Origin: Bacteroidales bacterium
GTDB lineage: Bacteria > Bacteroidota > Bacteroidia > Bacteroidales > UBA12077
Reading direction: 5' to 3'
NCBI GenBank assembly: GCA_003446015.1
Contig: DMBU01000041.1
Location: 1 to 36,098 of the forward strand
DNA: 36,098 nucleotides
The notes below the pieces were generated by a model. The model made no database searches, had not been told where the DNA came from, and worked only from the letters and a program-made list of their open reading frames with translations. Position 1 is the first letter of the stretch; each line of letters opens with the position of its first letter. A program made the translations under genes and the position numbers. Shown here piece after piece: positions 33,109 to 36,098 of the stretch.

Positions 33109-34290
33109 TTAATATTTTTCTACAATAATTGATGTCCCCTGACCACCACCGATGCATAAGGTTGCTAAGCCCGTTTTAGCATCAGTCCTTTTCATTTCAT
33201 ATAACAAGGTGGTTAAGATTCTTGCACCGGAGGCTCCAATTGGGTGTCCCAATGCAATAGCACCACCATTAACGTTAACTTTAGCAGGATCTAATTTTAA
33301 ATCGCGCAATACAGCAATGGATTGTGATGCAAATGCTTCATTCGCTTCAATAAGATCAATATCTTCGATTTCCATTTTAGCTTTTAATAAAGCTGCCTTG
33401 GAGGCAGGAACAGGTCCGTATCCCATGATCTTAGGGTCAAGTGCTGCATTGGCATAAGAAATGATTCTCGCCATAGGTTTTAAACCTAGTTCATCAGCTT
33501 TTTCTTTTGACATAACAATTAGCATAGCTGCTCCATCATTTATTCCAGAAGCATTTGCTGCTGTAACAGTTCCATCCTTCTTAAAAGCTGGTCGGAGTTT
33601 CCCTAATTTTTCAATATTTAATCCAAGTTTTGGAAACTCATCTTTGTCAAAAATAATAGGATCTCCTTTTCGTTGAGGAATTTCAACCGGAACAATTTCA
33701 TCTTTAAACTTATCTTCTTTTTGTGCTTTTTCAGTTTTTAACTGGCTCTGTAAGGCAAATTGATCTTGTTCTTCACGACTAATCTCCCATTGTTCTGCAA
33801 TGTTTTCGGCTGTAATTCCCATATGATAATTATTGAAAGCATCAGTCAATCCATCCTTAATCATGCTATCCACTATTTCGTTATGACCCATTTTGTAACC
33901 AAAACGAGCATTTTTTAATAAATAGGGAGCATTAGACATGCTTTCGGTTCCACCAGCTAATACAATATCAGCATCACCAAGCATAATGAATTGTGCTGCC
34001 ATGCTAACAGCTCTTAATCCTGAACCACAAAGTTTATTTATGGTCATTGCCGGACTGGTTTCGGGGATCCCCGCATTGATGGATATTTGGCGAGCAATAT
34101 TTTGACCTTCACCTGCTGAGAGGATATTACCTATTATCGCTTCATCAATATCTGCAGGACTTATTCCGGCTCTTTTGATTGCTTCTTTTGCAGCAAAAAC
34201 GCCAAGCTCAACTGAAGAAAAGCCTGCAAGGCTTCCTCCAAAATTTCCTATTGCAGTTCTTGCAGCTGATATAATTACAACTTCTTTCAT
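33109..34290 (-). CDS. Acetyl-CoA C-acetyltransferase (thiolase)
   Basis: Joins two acetyl-CoA to acetoacetyl-CoA or cleaves it. The 393-residue sequence matches biosynthetic-type thiolases in length and sites: nucleophile Cys88 in NKLCGSG, His349 in ALGHPIGASG and Cys379 in LCIGGGQG. The gene is first in the minus-strand run, followed after 23 bases by the SDR gene, as in phaA-phaB type operons, but there is no polyhydroxyalkanoate synthase in the window. The promoter should lie in 34291-34420. Confidence 0.93.
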   Translation of the reverse strand: MKEVVIISAARTAIGNFGGSLAGFSSVELGVFAAKEAIKRAGISPADIDEAIIGNILSAGEGQNIARQISINAGIPETSPAMTINKLCGSGLRAVSMAAQFIMLGDADIVLAGGTESMSNAPYLLKNARFGYKMGHNEIVDSMIKDGLTDAFNNYHMGITAENIAEQWEISREEQDQFALQSQLKTEKAQKEDKFKDEIVPVEIPQRKGDPIIFDKDEFPKLGLNIEKLGKLRPAFKKDGTVTAANASGINDGAAMLIVMSKEKADELGLKPMARIISYANAALDPKIMGYGPVPASKAALLKAKMEIEDIDLIEANEAFASQSIAVLRDLKLDPAKVNVNGGAIALGHPIGASGARILTTLLYEMKRTDAKTGLATLCIGGGQGTSIIVEKY

Positions 34291-34366
34291 CTGTTTTATT
34301 TTTTTCTGTTTTTAACAAAGGAATAGAATTGAAAAATGAAGAAAAGTATTCATTGTGAAAAAACGA

Positions 34367-34404
34367 TTGTCGACTTTTTGGTAGTTGGTGGTTGTTGACT
34401 TTTT
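34367..34404. repeat. Direct repeat upstream of the thiolase operon
   Basis: TTGTCGACTTTTT (34367-34379) recurs as TTGTTGACTTTTT (34392-34404), 12 of 13 identical, 25 bases apart centre to centre. The pair lies 77-114 bases upstream of the thiolase start and could be an operator; no regulator gene is adjacent. Confidence 0.35.
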
Positions 34405-34537
34405 AAATATGCAGATATACAATAGCTTAGTATTTTTATTATTTGGGTTGACAAAATTAGGATATTGATTTTCACCAATTTTTTTTATACATTAATTCTT
34501 TGTATTTTCATTATTTAAAAATTTAAACTTGAAAGAA

Positions 34538-34996
34538 ATGGAAAACATAGAAAATCAACAAAGTCAATTATTAGATAAAAAGGAACTTGTTCTTGATGAA
34601 AAAAGTCAACTATTTTTAACTGAAGTGAGAAAATGGACCATGTTTATGGCAATAATTGGATTTATCTTTCTCGGATTATTGGTAATAATGGGGCTTATAA
34701 TTGCTTTTGTTGGGTCGTTTTTTGGAAGTTACTTAGGTGGAATAGAAAGATTCCTAATTTTCTTCGTGTACATTATTATTGGGGGACTTTATTTTTTCCC
34801 AATATACTATCTCTTAAAGTTTTCTGTAAACATGAAAAGGGCCATTGAACAATCAGAACAAAAAGATCTGACAATTGCATTTGAATATCTTAAATCACAT
34901 TATAAATTTATTGGAATTCTAACCATAGTTGTAATAAGTCTGTATCTTTTTATAGGAATTATTGCTGCCATTATTGGTTTGTCATCAATTTTTTAA
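34538..34996 (+). CDS. DUF5362-like membrane protein
   Basis: The ATG at 34538 is preferred over the TTG at 34529. The 152-residue product has a polar, Gln/Lys-rich N-terminus and then three to four membrane helices (MFMAIIGFIFLGLLVIMGLI, FLIFFVYIIIGGLYFFPIYY, IGILTIVVISLYLFIGIIAA). A charged helix with KRAIEQSEQKDLTIAFEYLK lies between helices, as in the Bacteroidota DUF5362 family. Function unknown. Its stop is only 7 bases from the end of the truncated ABC ATPase gene on the other strand. Confidence 0.65.
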   Translation: MENIENQQSQLLDKKELVLDEKSQLFLTEVRKWTMFMAIIGFIFLGLLVIMGLIIAFVGSFFGSYLGGIERFLIFFVYIIIGGLYFFPIYYLLKFSVNMKRAIEQSEQKDLTIAFEYLKSHYKFIGILTIVVISLYLFIGIIAAIIGLSSIF

Positions 34997-35003
34997 AGTC
35001 CCT

Positions 35004-35231
35004 TCAGGTTTTATTCTCTGTTGGTACTTCTCTAATAGATTTTCCACCAATAATTACCTCACCAGCATCAGCAGCAAGGTAATTTGTGATAATTTTCATG
35101 GTGGTGGTTTTCCCGGATCCATTTGGTCCTAGAAAACCTAAAATTTCTCCTGTATTTACTTTAAAGGAGATATTGTTAACGGCTTTTTGTGTTCTGTATT
35201 TTTTGGTTAAATTTCCAATAATTATATCCAT
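35004..35231 (-). pseudogene. Truncated ABC transporter ATPase, GldA-like N-terminus
   Basis: From the ATG at 35231 the 75-residue product begins as a GldA/ABC-2 type ATPase (IIIGNLTKKYRTQKAVNN) and contains Walker A GPNGSGKT and TMKIITNYLAADAGEV. It stops after SIREVPTENKT, before the Q-loop, LSGGQ signature and Walker B. A normal copy has about 230-310 residues, so this one cannot hydrolyse ATP. The break lies next to the DUF5362-like gene, which suggests a deletion joined the two. GldA belongs to the gliding-motility ABC set in Bacteroidota, but the remnant is too short to separate it from other ABC-2 ATPases. Confidence 0.82.
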
Positions 35232-35386
35232 AAGTTTAAGGTTAATTATTAGTAAAAGATTAATAGTATTTTTTGATTTTCGGAGCATAAAATTAAAAAC
35301 CACGAGTGTTAAAAACTGTTAAAAAATTTCAAAGTTGGTTAAACAAGTAAATAATATATCTTTATATTTAGTACAAATTTTATAAT

Positions 35387-35423
35387 AATTATCCCTACGA
35401 GGATTTAAACCCTCGTAGGGATA
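35387..35423. repeat. REP palindrome upstream of RAYT gene
   Basis: A perfect 13-bp stem, TATCCCTACGAGG (35390-35402) with CCTCGTAGGGATA (35411-35423), and an 8-base loop containing TTTAAA. The left part, from 35387 to 35410, recurs in the same orientation at 36075-36098 with one mismatch. Hairpins of this kind are the targets of the adjacent tyrosine transposase. Confidence 0.8.
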
Positions 35424-35447
35424 TTTTAAAGTAGCAAAGTTAAATAT

Positions 35448-36062
35448 ATGGCAGATTCTAAAACTATTCTTGAGCCGGATAAATTTTATCATGTTTACAA
35501 TCATGCAGTTGGCAACGAATTATTGTTTCATTCAGATCGCAACTATTTATTCTTCTTAAAAAAGTTTAAAACGTATTTATTCAATTATGTTGATGTATAT
35601 TCATATTGTTTGATGCCCAATCATTTTCACTTTATTATTAAAGTTAAATCTGAAAGTGATATTTTTGATGTTCATTATAATCAAAACAAAAATGAAACCA
35701 TTAATGGTGGTTTAGTGTACGAGATTGTTAGTAGACAATTTTCAAATTTATTTAATTGTTATGCTCAAGCTTATAATAAAGAGAATAACCGAAAAGGAAG
35801 TTTATTTGTAAATAGATTTAAAAGGAAGTTAATATCTGATCAGAAATATTTAATGAAGCTAATACATTATATTCATTTTAATCCTGTAATGGCGAATTTA
35901 TGTAAAGATTTGTCGGAATGGAAATATTCTTCTTATAATGCAATTGTAACAAATAGCAATACATTGATACTTCGTAAACAAGTTATTGAATTATTTGAAT
36001 CTAGAAATAATTTTATTTATTGCCACAAAGAACAACCAATGATCTCAGGAATAGAATATTAA
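35448..36062 (+). CDS. REP-associated tyrosine transposase (RAYT, Y1/HUH type)
   Basis: A 204-residue single-strand endonuclease of the TnpA-REP family. The HUH motif is in LMPNHFHFIIK (His59, His61), and the catalytic tyrosine is most likely Tyr109 in YAQAYNKENNRKGSLF. FKRKLIS, LIHYIHFNPV and EWKYSSYNA complete the family pattern. Such enzymes nick REP hairpins and are thought to spread them. The gene is flanked 24 bases upstream and 12 bases downstream by the same REP sequence, forming a REPtron. It appears intact, so it may be active. Confidence 0.92.
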   Translation: MADSKTILEPDKFYHVYNHAVGNELLFHSDRNYLFFLKKFKTYLFNYVDVYSYCLMPNHFHFIIKVKSESDIFDVHYNQNKNETINGGLVYEIVSRQFSNLFNCYAQAYNKENNRKGSLFVNRFKRKLISDQKYLMKLIHYIHFNPVMANLCKDLSEWKYSSYNAIVTNSNTLILRKQVIELFESRNNFIYCHKEQPMISGIEY

Positions 36063-36074
36063 ATAATTCGTGCT

Positions 36075-36098
36075 AATTATCCCTACGAGGGTTTAAAC
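36075..36098. repeat. Second REP copy, cut by the window edge
   Basis: AATTATCCCTACGAGGGTTT and the next four bases match 35387-35410 in the same direction, with G for A at one position. The second arm of the hairpin is expected just past the end of the window. Confidence 0.75.

Noticed and set aside
33152..33676. Two plus-strand ORFs opposite the thiolase gene
   Set aside because: They are antisense shadows; the thiolase catalytic residues are intact on the minus strand.
32342..34290. Polyhydroxybutyrate synthesis operon (phaA-phaB-phaC)
   Set aside because: The thiolase and SDR fit, but no PHA synthase or phasin is present and the SDR has an NAD-type Asp37.
35086..35322. Plus-strand ORF opposite the truncated ABC ATPase
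   Set aside because: The minus strand shows a clear Walker A motif and the plus-strand frame has no recognisable content.
35387..36098. CRISPR array at the right end
   Set aside because: Only two copies of the repeat, 688 bases apart and flanking a transposase gene; this is a REP pair, not a regularly spaced array.

Overview
The window is AT-rich and almost free of Shine-Dalgarno-like leaders. Its lipoproteins have Bacteroidota-type lipoboxes, and its gene content (GldA-like ABC remnant, DUF5362-like and DUF4348-like proteins, TMTC-like glycosyltransferase, NTF2-like lipoproteins) points to a member of Bacteroidota. A marine or anaerobic Marinilabiliales/Bacteroidales relative is my guess, but no rRNA or other taxonomic marker is present.

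Layout. (1) 1-2010 is an accessory, decayed region: the 3' end of an RHS-repeat protein whose variable tip is an M23 peptidoglycan endopeptidase, a small lipoprotein that may be its immunity partner, a truncated IS256-type transposase behind a 34-bp perfect palindrome, and a C-terminal DnaB remnant that keeps its own terminator. (2) 2011-9158 holds housekeeping and envelope genes: a YjjG-like HAD phosphatase, a MITE-like 138-bp repeat, two lipoproteins, RmuC, a divergent peptide deformylase, and two unrelated L,D-transpeptidases that converge and overlap at their 3' ends. (3) 9547-21607 carries two lipoprotein serine hydrolases of the beta-lactamase fold, an exported beta-carbonic anhydrase, an alpha/alpha-toroid protein, a bacterial TMTC-like GT-C transferase overlapping a DPM1-like GT2, a DDAH-like enzyme, an exported M3 oligopeptidase, a zinc-finger protein and a short SSB. 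(4) 21676-34290 is entirely on the minus strand. Its core is a six-gene run: thiolase, SDR dehydrogenase, sodium:solute symporter, CoA-transferase and two KASIII-like enzymes. Downstream lie a lipoprotein, an outer-membrane barrel and an alpha/beta-hydrolase lipoprotein, then a STAS-like and a TPR-like protein. (5) 34538-36098 has a DUF5362-like membrane protein, a truncated ABC ATPase and a REP-associated tyrosine transposase (RAYT) flanked by REP sequences.

How it fits together. The minus-strand core looks like a short-chain (hydroxy/keto)acid pathway. The symporter would import an acid, the CoA-transferase would activate it, the SDR would oxidise a 3-hydroxyacyl group (Asp37 suggests NAD), and the thiolase would cleave the ketoacyl-CoA. 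What the paired KASIII-like enzymes add is unknown; both keep the Cys nucleophile but have unusual second and third catalytic positions, and this is the best candidate here for undescribed biochemistry. A second candidate is the GT2/TMTC pair, which resembles a lipid-linked-sugar O-glycosylation module. A third is the RHS-M23 toxin with its putative periplasmic immunity lipoprotein. No CRISPR array, rRNA or tRNA was recognised.
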